Positions 24,339 through 31,545 of a stretch of DNA of 64,000 nucleotides are shown here, piece by piece (the first letter of the stretch is position 1; every line of letters begins with the position of its first letter). The translations under genes were made by a program, and so were the position numbers. The DNA is from an uncultured Alistipes sp. (GTDB lineage: Bacteria > Bacteroidota > Bacteroidia > Bacteroidales > Rikenellaceae): NCBI GenBank assembly GCA_944320685.1, contig CALUIK010000001.1, forward strand, positions 744,001 to 808,000. Reading direction: 5' to 3'. The notes beneath the pieces are model-generated. The model ran no database searches, was not told the DNA's origin, and saw only the letters and a list, made by a program, of their open reading frames with translations.

Positions 24339-26771
24339 TCAATCCTCCGACTCGCGCAGCATCAGGCATACTGCCTCGCCCGCAGCCGCATCGTAGCTCT
24401 CTACGGCGCCGAGGCGGTAGAGCGCAGTCTCGGCACCCGCCGCCAGACGGAAGAGCGAACGTACGTTCCCCGCGGCGGCCGCGCCGTCGAGCAGCGCCGC
24501 CAGTTCGTGCGCCGCCAGCCGCACCGTCACCCTCACCTGCCGGCGGAACGCCTGTGTCCGCCACTGCCGGTCGTATCGCGTATGGAGCCCCGCGGCGCCG
24601 TCGCGGTCCTCGAAACAGAGTGTGAAGGGTTCATCGCCCACGGCCTCGAAGGTGCCGTCGAGACGCTGCGCCGCATGGTGGAACGCCGCATAGGGATAGC
24701 TCCCGCCGTACGACGGGAATCCCCACCGCTCGCCTTCGGGCAGCGGCCGCATTCCCTCATAGAGGACTACACGCGCCGCGAAGCCTCCCTCGCCCTCGTC
24801 GTCGCGATCCCCCACCTGCACCACCGACGCCGAGGGGGCCGAGGCATAGACCTGCACGGCATTGAGCGTCGGACAGAAGAGCGGGCTGGCAATACGCTCC
24901 TCGCCCCGCAACGCCGCCTGCGACGACGTGTCGCAGCTCCATTCGCCCATCGTGCCGCCCGTCTCGTCGTCGTAGCGGGCCACGGCACCACCCTCCGAAC
25001 GGTATGCCAGCGTGCGCCGCTCGTGCACGCCGCAGGCCATGTCCGCCGCCTCGAACGGCGCCCCCGCCTCCACGCGCCCGCTCCAGTCGACCACGTCGCC
25101 GCGCATGTAGTCGTCATAGCTCTCCACCGTCACCGTACGGCGGGCCGTGTCGCTGCGGAAGAGGAGGTTGAACATATGTCCCACGGCGGCGAGAAATTCC
25201 GACCCGCTCACCGAATGGTGCGCCATGTCGGCGAATGCGAGGTGCGAGCCTGCCGCGGGCGCCGCCGAAAAGACGGGGCGCAGACGGCACCCCGTGCCGA
25301 GCGTTATGCGCTGCCCCGCCTCGGCGCCATGCAGGTACATACGCACGAAACTCTTTACCGACGAGGCCCCGATACGTTCGGGCGCCGAGCGGAGCGTCAC
25401 CTCCACGTCCGTAGTGCCCGTCTCGCCGACATGGCCGTCATAGAGGGCCCAGTCGCCAGCATACGGGTCGTACGAGCCGTCTTCGGCCAGCCGCTGCAGT
25501 TCGCACCGCGCATCCGTCGCGGCGGCCGGCAGCGCCACCGTCTCGGAACGTGCCGAGAATATCGCCAGCGCCGTAGTCTGCGTCCCGTAGCGGCACACCA
25601 GACGGTATGTAGCCCCCGCCTCGTGGTCGAATACGATGCAGCGGTACGACGTGCCCGCCGTGAGCGCCGCGCGGCGGTCGATGAAGGGGTTGGCCAGACG
25701 GAAGACAATGTCGCACCCCGTGTCGACATATAGCGAATCGAATCCGGCAAGGCGCTCGCGCGAGACGATGCGGTAGTCGGTGCGGTAGTCGAGCGTGAAC
25801 TCGAACCCCACGGTCACCCCGCTCGTTGGCGAGAAGCGCACCCCTTCGCCGTCGATGGCGAGGGTGCGGCCGTTGGCGTAGAGGTCGGAGGCAACCGCCG
25901 CATCGGTCGTCTGGACGAAGTTGCCCAGCGAGTTGGCAAGCACCAGCGGCGAGAGATAGACACGGCCCAAACCGTCGGCCTCGGCTGAGACCTCGTCGAC
26001 GCGGCCCGCGCAGAACCCCATCGAGGCGGCCGCGCGCGAGGTGGAGGCATAGGCGTAGCGGCCGCTCATATAAAGGCGCTGCAGCAGTGCGCCCTCCATG
26101 AAGCCGCCCGCGGCCTCGTACCCCGCCGCCGCAAAGAGGGCGCGCATCACCGCCCCGACGCTCACGAAGGGGTGGTAATCCTCCACCGAGCCGATACGCT
26201 GCGGCGCGTAGATGCTCGTCGAACTGTAGGAGGCGTCGTAGCTGTCGCGCCGCACGGGGAGGAACTTCACAGGCGACGCATCGGTCCAGCTCTCCTCGAT
26301 GGTGCCGGGCTCCAGCACCGCGTCGTATTCGAGCGGGATATCCTCGAAGTCGGTGCGTGCCGCCGTCTCGGCCCAAGCCGCCGCGCCGCCCGCCACGCGT
26401 ACCACATATGTCACGCGCCCCGCGCCGCCGGCCGCCCCCTCCTCCGCATCGAACGGGCCGCCGGTGTCGGAGAGCGCCTCCGCCTCCACCGCCACGAGTG
26501 TCGCCGCTCCCGCCAGAAGCACCGTACCGTCGACATCAACCTCGGCCTCGTGGCGGCGGGCATTGAAGCTCTCGCCGCAGAGCATATCTGCCGCACGGCA
26601 CATGATGGCGTCGTTGCGCGGCGAGGACGGCAGGCGGAATACCATCCCGCACCCCTCGCGGCCGCTCTCGGGATCGGCCAGCGCCGACAGATCGTAGAGT
26701 GTCCCGAACCGCGGCAGCGACTCCTGCGACGGCAGGTCGCACACCGCCGAATCTATGCGCAGTGTCATCAT
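24339..26771 (-). CDS. Large phage virion protein, probable tail or baseplate component
   Basis: An 810-residue acidic, beta-rich protein with no recognisable catalytic motif. It begins MMTLRIDSAVCDLP. The start at 26771 is fixed by an ATGA overlap with the 27739 gene; the same frame is open to 27023 only because it runs opposite in another frame. Its size, coupling to a 323-residue partner and repetitive aromatic/Gly pattern suggest a tail hub, distal tail or receptor-binding role. It does not look like a tape measure protein, which would be long and helical. Assignment rests on context. Confidence 0.6.
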   Translation of the reverse strand: MMTLRIDSAVCDLPSQESLPRFGTLYDLSALADPESGREGCGMVFRLPSSPRNDAIMCRAADMLCGESFNARRHEAEVDVDGTVLLAGAATLVAVEAEALSDTGGPFDAEEGAAGGAGRVTYVVRVAGGAAAWAETAARTDFEDIPLEYDAVLEPGTIEESWTDASPVKFLPVRRDSYDASYSSTSIYAPQRIGSVEDYHPFVSVGAVMRALFAAAGYEAAGGFMEGALLQRLYMSGRYAYASTSRAAASMGFCAGRVDEVSAEADGLGRVYLSPLVLANSLGNFVQTTDAAVASDLYANGRTLAIDGEGVRFSPTSGVTVGFEFTLDYRTDYRIVSRERLAGFDSLYVDTGCDIVFRLANPFIDRRAALTAGTSYRCIVFDHEAGATYRLVCRYGTQTTALAIFSARSETVALPAAATDARCELQRLAEDGSYDPYAGDWALYDGHVGETGTTDVEVTLRSAPERIGASSVKSFVRMYLHGAEAGQRITLGTGCRLRPVFSAAPAAGSHLAFADMAHHSVSGSEFLAAVGHMFNLLFRSDTARRTVTVESYDDYMRGDVVDWSGRVEAGAPFEAADMACGVHERRTLAYRSEGGAVARYDDETGGTMGEWSCDTSSQAALRGEERIASPLFCPTLNAVQVYASAPSASVVQVGDRDDEGEGGFAARVVLYEGMRPLPEGERWGFPSYGGSYPYAAFHHAAQRLDGTFEAVGDEPFTLCFEDRDGAAGLHTRYDRQWRTQAFRRQVRVTVRLAAHELAALLDGAAAAGNVRSLFRLAAGAETALYRLGAVESYDAAAGEAVCLMLRESED

Positions 26772-27739
26772 AGCCGTGCCTCCTTTCCGCGCGGCCGCAG
26801 CGTCACCGCTATCGACCCCAGCGCGCCGCAGCCCGCCGTCATGAGCGTGTCGGTCATAATGTCGGCCTCCTCGCACCCGTCGCCGCGCACGACCCACACG
26901 CGTGGCGAGACGATTATCTCCGCCAGCGCCGCCAGCTGCGCGCGGGGTTCGTATGCCGATACCAGTCGCACCGTCGCGTCGCGCTCCACGGCCACGGTCC
27001 GGCGGCCGTCGGGAGTGAAGCACCTGCGCCGCGACGCCAGCACCGTCATCCCGCAGCTCACGGGGAAGGTGTAGAGCTCGGGGGCGTGCTGCCCGTCAAG
27101 CCACGCCACACGGCGCGCCGTCGAGGGGTTCTCTACGACGGTGTAGTCTATGACGGATACCGCCATGCCGTCGATCTTCACCGTCACCTTCAGCCGCTGC
27201 GGCACCTCGGCAAAGCCCTGCGGCGTCACGGCCACACACCTCTGGCCGCCCGACGGGGGCGTCAGGGTCATGAACCCGTAGCTTGCGCCGTAAGCCTCGA
27301 CAAGCACCTCCGCCACGGCATCGGGCATCGAGAAGAAGGATACGAGGTCGTACTCGTCAGCCGCCAGCGTGCGGTGCTCGCTCTGCGCCTCGAGCAGCGT
27401 ATAGAGCGCCCCGAGGTCGACCCGCGCGGCGATGAAGCTGCGTACGGGCGCAGCCGTGCCGTTGGCAGCCACCGCCACCTTGATCTGCGCCCCCGTGTCG
27501 ACCACCTCGCAGCGCGTCACCCGTTCGGGCAGACGGTAGCGCACGGCATTGCGCAGCAGGGGCGCTATGTCGACCGTACCGCCCGCCGCGTTGCAAAGAC
27601 GCTTGGTACCGAGCCGCTCGCCGCTCTCGGCATCGCTCACGACGATTTCGATGTCGCCCGCCGCCCCTTCGGCATCGACCGTGTAGGGCAGGGGATCGTA
27701 AAATGAAGAGTACGCTTCGGGAATGGATGTGAATTTCAT
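26768..27739 (-). CDS. Phage virion protein, probable tail component
   Basis: A 323-residue beta-rich protein I cannot place in a family. It opens MKFTSIPEAYSSFYDPLPYT and contains repeated strand-turn patterns with several Gly and Pro. It couples translationally to the 810-residue protein (ATGA overlap), so the two probably act together, for example as distal tail and hub proteins. The leader upstream (GGAAACAAACG) is similar to that before the protease gene. Confidence 0.55.
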   Translation of the reverse strand: MKFTSIPEAYSSFYDPLPYTVDAEGAAGDIEIVVSDAESGERLGTKRLCNAAGGTVDIAPLLRNAVRYRLPERVTRCEVVDTGAQIKVAVAANGTAAPVRSFIAARVDLGALYTLLEAQSEHRTLAADEYDLVSFFSMPDAVAEVLVEAYGASYGFMTLTPPSGGQRCVAVTPQGFAEVPQRLKVTVKIDGMAVSVIDYTVVENPSTARRVAWLDGQHAPELYTFPVSCGMTVLASRRRCFTPDGRRTVAVERDATVRLVSAYEPRAQLAALAEIIVSPRVWVVRGDGCEEADIMTDTLMTAGCGALGSIAVTLRPRGKEARL

Positions 27740-27920
27740 TGTGTCGTATGTTTGGTTCGTTTGTTTCCGTTACTTTCCCGTTCCAGCGCCGCAGGCACGG
27801 GACGGGCCCTCCGCAGCATATGCAGAGTTTCGGAGGCCTCGCCGCGGCACCTGCATGCAGGGTCGGCGGGCCGTTATGCGTAAATGATTTACCGTGCGGC
27901 CGCGCAGGCGGGCAGCCGTA
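27740..27920. other. Phage intergenic gap with palindrome
   Basis: A 181-bp non-coding gap within the phage operon. It has a pyrimidine-rich half next to the 27739 start, a GC-rich centre and a perfect palindrome GTAAAT-G-ATTTAC (27880-27892). No gene or terminator with a T-tract is apparent. Confidence 0.4.
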
Positions 27921-28325
27921 TCAGAAGAAGGTGACCACGTCGGCCGTGGCCGTCACGGCCACCTCGCCGTGGTTCGTGAGCGAACGGGTCTGCGCCCGCA
28001 CCTCGAGATTCTCCACCGCCACCACCACGTCGGCCGTCGAGAGCGCGGTGAATAGCTCCACCACGTCGCCCTCCAATCGGGCGTAGGCTTCGCCCCGTCC
28101 GGCAGGCGAGAGCTTCGCCCCCTCATCGAGGGCGTGCAGCGTCACGGCATAGGTGATGCGTCCGTGACGCACCCCCTCCATGGAGTCGAACCGGGGCGGG
28201 GCGAGCCACATGGCCGGATATGCCGATATGGTCTGTGACATGAAGCGTTCGTCGGCCGAGTGGAACTCGTACCCGCGGTCGGCCGCAAGCCCCGCGACGG
28301 CATTCTTGAGATTGGCGTGGTTCAT
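27921..28325 (-). CDS. Small phage protein, possible tail completion factor
   Basis: A 134-residue protein starting MNHANLKN at 28325, beta/alpha mixed, with no recognised motif. It is the first gene of the phage cassette in the direction of transcription. Small proteins of this kind with an N-terminal helix followed by beta strands often act as tail terminators or completion proteins. The upstream 930 bp contains no gene, so the rest of the expected phage head/packaging operon is absent. Function is by position. Confidence 0.5.
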   Translation of the reverse strand: MNHANLKNAVAGLAADRGYEFHSADERFMSQTISAYPAMWLAPPRFDSMEGVRHGRITYAVTLHALDEGAKLSPAGRGEAYARLEGDVVELFTALSTADVVVAVENLEVRAQTRSLTNHGEVAVTATADVVTFF

Positions 28326-28737
28326 ACAAGCAAGTTTATGTCTATAATTTTGTCGATAATATTTCAATAACCCGTAACAACTTTTTATTTCCCGACACAA
28401 TTAGCTGATGTCACGAGTATTACATACAGGGAACACTTTGTCGAAATCTTTTCCGCCGCGGCTGTCGATATGTCGATAACCCCCATCCGCCGCCGCGAAC
28501 TTCTCCGTCGTCTCCGTCGTCCCCGTCGCAACTACGCGCTCAACCGGCACCGCGGCGGTGTTCAATATTTTACCCGCCGCATACTTCCCCGCAGTATCGG
28601 GTGTTTATGCCCTGCGGCACGGCGATACGCCTGCGCATCGGCGATTCCCACTACGCCGCTCCGACCGCTTAGGGCTCTTTCGACACGGCAAATATAATAC
28701 GCTGCAAAGCCGTTGTCAAGTAATTTAACAATAAAAA

Positions 28738-28752
28738 ATCAAATAATTTGAT
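28738..28752. repeat. 15-bp perfect palindrome in AT-rich DNA
   Basis: ATCAAAT-A-ATTTGAT, arms of seven bases around one A, within the AT-rich part of the gene-poor interval. It has operator-like symmetry but no identified binding protein. Confidence 0.5.
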
Positions 28753-29147
28753 ATTTTACCCGCAACACGCTGATACCATGCGCTATATTAGCGTCCATAA
28801 TTTTAACATAATCCGTTTGGATATAACAGTAAACGCCACACCCCGCCATTCGGGATGGCAAGCCGGCCGCCGGAACGGATGCGGACAATACCCGCCAAGA
28901 GGAGGGCAAATCAAGACAAGGGCGGGCGTTCCGTACGTGGCCGCCACGGTCGGGGCGCACCGCGCGGGACTGATTCCGCACCGGGTGAAGGGGCGGACGC
29001 CGCGCTGCGGCAAAGGCCGCATAACCGATGCGGAAAGTCCGGAGCGGAGACGGCGTAACGGCTGCGGATGCCAAGCGGCGTGCGGCGGGAAACCGTGCCG
29101 CCGCGGGGCGGAGCAGGGATAAAAGATGCGAAATAGCGTCGCACAGG

Positions 29148-29177
29148 TTGTTTTTTCTTAAATTAACATTAAATTTG
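29148..29177 (+). promoter_or_regulatory. Bacteroidetes-type promoter for the 29256 gene
   Basis: TTG (29148-29150), 19 nt, TAAATTTG (29170-29177), which is close to the full consensus. Transcription would start near 29184, giving a leader of about 70 nt. Confidence 0.65.
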
Positions 29178-29255
29178 TATGCCGACTGTCCGCGACAGGC
29201 GCCCGCCACCGGCCGCGGCGGTACCGCCGGCCAACCGAAACCACTACACCTGCCT

Positions 29256-29678
29256 ATGAAACGACTGCTGCTCATCGTTGCCGCCGTGCTGTTCGCACAG
29301 AGCCTTGCGGCACAAGCCCTGAGCCCCGAAGAGCTCGCCAAACGCGCCAAGCGCAAGAACCTCACCGTAAAGGAGTGGAACACCGACTCGCATAAGAAGA
29401 CACGCTGGCTCGACCACCTGACCGTCTATGACTCGAAGGGCCGCAAGGTCGAGGAGGCCGAATACAACAAGTTCGGACAGATCGAGCGCGTGACATGCGA
29501 GTACGACCCGGTGACCGACATGGTAGTCAAGGAGGTCGTCTACGACGACCGCAACAAACCCGTGCGTATCCGCAAATACGAGTACAACGACGACGGCACC
29601 AAGTGCAAGCAGTACAACTACCTGCCCGACGGCAAGCTCTACACCGTAAAGATATTCGAGTACATCTTCGAGGATTGA
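29256..29678 (+). CDS. Secreted protein with YD/MORN-like repeats
   Basis: A 140-residue exported protein. A signal peptide (MKRLLLIVAAVLFAQSLAAQ) is followed by a basic segment and then about four short beta-hairpin repeats of the type YDSKGRKVEEAEYN, which resemble YD/MORN-2 or YwqK-like repeats. These typically bind ligands or surfaces; no enzyme function is indicated. The start at 29256 is chosen at the signal peptide, and the consensus promoter upstream supports it. It precedes the VTC/DUF4956 pair by 81 nt on the same strand, so it may share their transcript. Confidence 0.75.
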   Translation: MKRLLLIVAAVLFAQSLAAQALSPEELAKRAKRKNLTVKEWNTDSHKKTRWLDHLTVYDSKGRKVEEAEYNKFGQIERVTCEYDPVTDMVVKEVVYDDRNKPVRIRKYEYNDDGTKCKQYNYLPDGKLYTVKIFEYIFED

Positions 29679-29759
29679 CCGCAGCGCCGCGCCTCCGCCG
29701 CGCCCTGCAACGGGGCCGGCACGCGCCGCCCGCACCAGCGCACACAAACCCCTTCCTTC

Positions 29760-30629
29760 ATGACATTCGAGCAGTTGAACAGGTTACCCGTATGGCAGAG
29801 GATGCCGACCATCGACCTCGACCGCATCGCGGCCGTACGTCTGATGAACCGTGTCGACACGAAGTTTCTGGCCGACGAGCGGCAGTGCATGCGCCTGTTC
29901 GAGGAGGCGGCCGACCGCTACTACGTTCAGGCGATCGGCACAGTCCGCGCCTGCCGCTACTCGACGCTCTACTACGACACGCCGCAGTGGGAGATGTACC
30001 ACCTGCACCACAACCGCCGCCTCACGCGCCAGAAGGTGCGTACGCGCACCTATGTCGAGACCGGCGTATCGTTCCTCGAGGTCAAGAACAAGAGCAACAA
30101 GGGGCGCACGCGCAAGCTCCGCATGCGCATCGGCGGCGGCATTTTCACGACGGCGCCCTCCGACGCCGAGGCAGCCGCCTTCCTGCGGCAGAAGTCATCC
30201 TACGCGCCTGACACGCTGACGCCGTCGCTTGCCACGCGCTTCGTGCGCGTGACACTCGTCAACCGCGCCATGACCGAGCGGCTCACCATCGACTTCGACC
30301 TGCACTTCACCAACGTCCGCGCCGGCGCGGGGGAGGCGGAGCGTGGCGCCGCGGCCGCAAGCGGAGGGGCCGGCGCGGAGAGGCACCGCGACGCAAACGG
30401 CACGGCATCGCTCGGCGGCCTCGCCATCATCGAGCTGAAACAGGACACCACAGCCCCTTCACCCATGAAGGAGATCCTCGCGCGCCTGCGCATAAAGCCC
30501 TTCAAGATAAGCAAGTACTGCATAGGCGAGGCGCTGACCAACCCGCATGTGAAGCGCAACCGCTTCAAGGCCAAACTCCGCGCCATCGACAAGATGTCCC
30601 GCAACGCAAACAAAAACATCACGTTATGA
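29760..30629 (+). CDS. VTC-domain protein (polyphosphate polymerase-like)
   Basis: A 289-residue protein with a VTC (CYTH-like triphosphate tunnel) domain. Basic and acidic tunnel residues are visible in RVDTKFL, VRTRTYVE, FLEVKNKSNKGRTRKLR and IIELKQD. Yeast Vtc4 makes polyphosphate; bacterial homologues are uncharacterised or have other phosphate-related roles. An insert at about residues 190-220 is Ala/Gly-rich and probably disordered. It is translationally coupled (ATGA overlap) to a DUF4956 membrane protein, a widespread pair in bacteria. Confidence 0.85.
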   Translation: MTFEQLNRLPVWQRMPTIDLDRIAAVRLMNRVDTKFLADERQCMRLFEEAADRYYVQAIGTVRACRYSTLYYDTPQWEMYHLHHNRRLTRQKVRTRTYVETGVSFLEVKNKSNKGRTRKLRMRIGGGIFTTAPSDAEAAAFLRQKSSYAPDTLTPSLATRFVRVTLVNRAMTERLTIDFDLHFTNVRAGAGEAERGAAAASGGAGAERHRDANGTASLGGLAIIELKQDTTAPSPMKEILARLRIKPFKISKYCIGEALTNPHVKRNRFKAKLRAIDKMSRNANKNITL

Positions 30630-31351
30630 TACAACAGGAATTTCCCGACTTCGACCCCTCGATCGCCGAGGAGTTCGGTTACGACATCGCCCACCAGCTG
30701 AGCTTTCTGGGCGTACCGCTGTGCGACACGCAGAACCTCATACACCTTCTGATGCGTTTCGTCTTCAACCTCGTCGTGGCATGGATCATCGTCCGCTTCT
30801 GCTACTACCGCAAGAGTCAGCGCAAGGACTACGTGCTGACCTTCATGCTCTTCAGTTCGTCCATGTTCATGCTCATCTTCCTCATGGAGAACGTCAACCT
30901 GCAGATAGGGCTGATGCTGGGCCTCTTCGCCATCTTCGGCGTCATACGCTACCGCACGGAGACGGTGCCGGTACGCGAGATGACCTACCTGTTCGTGATC
31001 ATCGCCACGTCGGTCATAAACGGCCTTGCCCTGAACATCTCCTATGCGGAGCTCTTCGCCGCCGACGTGCTCATCGTCGGGGTGCTGTGGCTCTTCGAGA
31101 GCCGCCTGCTGCTGCGCCACACCTCCACCAAGCTGGTCATATACGAGAAGATCGACCTCATCGTGCCCGAGCGGCGCGCGGAGATGGTCGCCGACCTCGA
31201 AAAGCGTCTGGGCATCAAGATCGACAAGGTGGAGGTCGGGCATGTCGACTTCCTGCGCGACGTCGCCTTCGTCAAGGTCTACTACACTCTGCCGGAGGGG
31301 GAGCAGAACACCATCGACAACATCACCAAGCCCAACCAGTTCATACAGTGA
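30626..31351 (+). CDS. DUF4956 membrane protein
   Basis: A 241-residue integral membrane protein of the DUF4956 family. Four hydrophobic segments lie in residues 40-160 (including MLGLFAIFGVIRYRTETVPVREMTYLFV, which carries the conserved RYRTE motif), and a soluble C-terminal domain (about 170-241) is mixed alpha/beta. It is the usual partner of bacterial VTC-domain proteins, suggesting a membrane anchor or channel for a polyphosphate-like product. Function has not been shown for the family. The gene ends at a terminator. Confidence 0.85.
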   Translation: MIQQEFPDFDPSIAEEFGYDIAHQLSFLGVPLCDTQNLIHLLMRFVFNLVVAWIIVRFCYYRKSQRKDYVLTFMLFSSSMFMLIFLMENVNLQIGLMLGLFAIFGVIRYRTETVPVREMTYLFVIIATSVINGLALNISYAELFAADVLIVGVLWLFESRLLLRHTSTKLVIYEKIDLIVPERRAEMVADLEKRLGIKIDKVEVGHVDFLRDVAFVKVYYTLPEGEQNTIDNITKPNQFIQ

Positions 31352-31389
31352 CGGCACCGCCGCAAACAGGCTGCCGCCACGCAGACCGA

Positions 31390-31422
31390 CACCCCCGACC
31401 GCAAACAATGCCGTCGGGGGTG
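31390..31422 (+). terminator. Hairpin terminator after the DUF4956 gene
   Basis: Perfect 10-bp inverted repeat (31390-31399 with 31413-31422), 13-nt loop, no T-tract. It closes the VTC/DUF4956 unit before the pcrA-like gene. Confidence 0.6.
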
Positions 31423-31442
31423 CGCCGTATCCGAAAAAGAGT

Positions 31443-31450
31443 TATCTTTG
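31443..31450 (+). promoter_or_regulatory. -7 promoter box (TATCTTTG) for the PcrA-type helicase gene
   Basis: TATCTTTG followed by C, just after the terminator and about 95 nt ahead of the start at 31546. The -33 position lacks a TTTG. Confidence 0.45.
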
Positions 31451-31545
31451 CAATCCGCGGCACACGGGCCATTCCGCGCGCCGCGACCCGGGCGCCGCAA
31501 GACGACACGGCCGCCCGCCGCATACACACACCACAACCGCATACG

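Larger units (their letters stand above)
18939..28325 (-). mobile_element. Phage structural-gene cassette (partial prophage or domesticated element)
   Basis: Ten consecutive minus-strand genes code for virion or lysis proteins: a tail-like pair plus a small upstream protein, a ClpP-like protease, major capsid, an unknown structural protein, portal, a small neck-like protein, holin and a P5/lysin-like protein. All frames are intact. No terminase, tape measure, integrase, repressor, replication gene, tRNA or obvious attachment site is in the window. Base composition resembles the host, suggesting long residence. It could be a degraded prophage, a phage satellite, or a retained particle module. 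Confidence 0.75.
28326..29255. other. Gene-poor interval upstream of the phage cassette
   Basis: Nine hundred and thirty bases with no convincing gene. It contains four copies of TGTCGAWAW (28351-28359, 28439-28447, 28463-28471, 28471-28479), an AT-rich stretch at 28700-28830, and a palindrome ATCAAAT-A-ATTTGAT (28738-28752). The right-hand part holds a promoter for the next gene. It may be a deletion scar of lost phage genes or a regulatory segment. Confidence 0.5.

Noticed and set aside
28470..28697. A 75-residue frame in the gene-poor interval
   Set aside because: Arg-rich random composition and no leader or promoter; not called as a gene.
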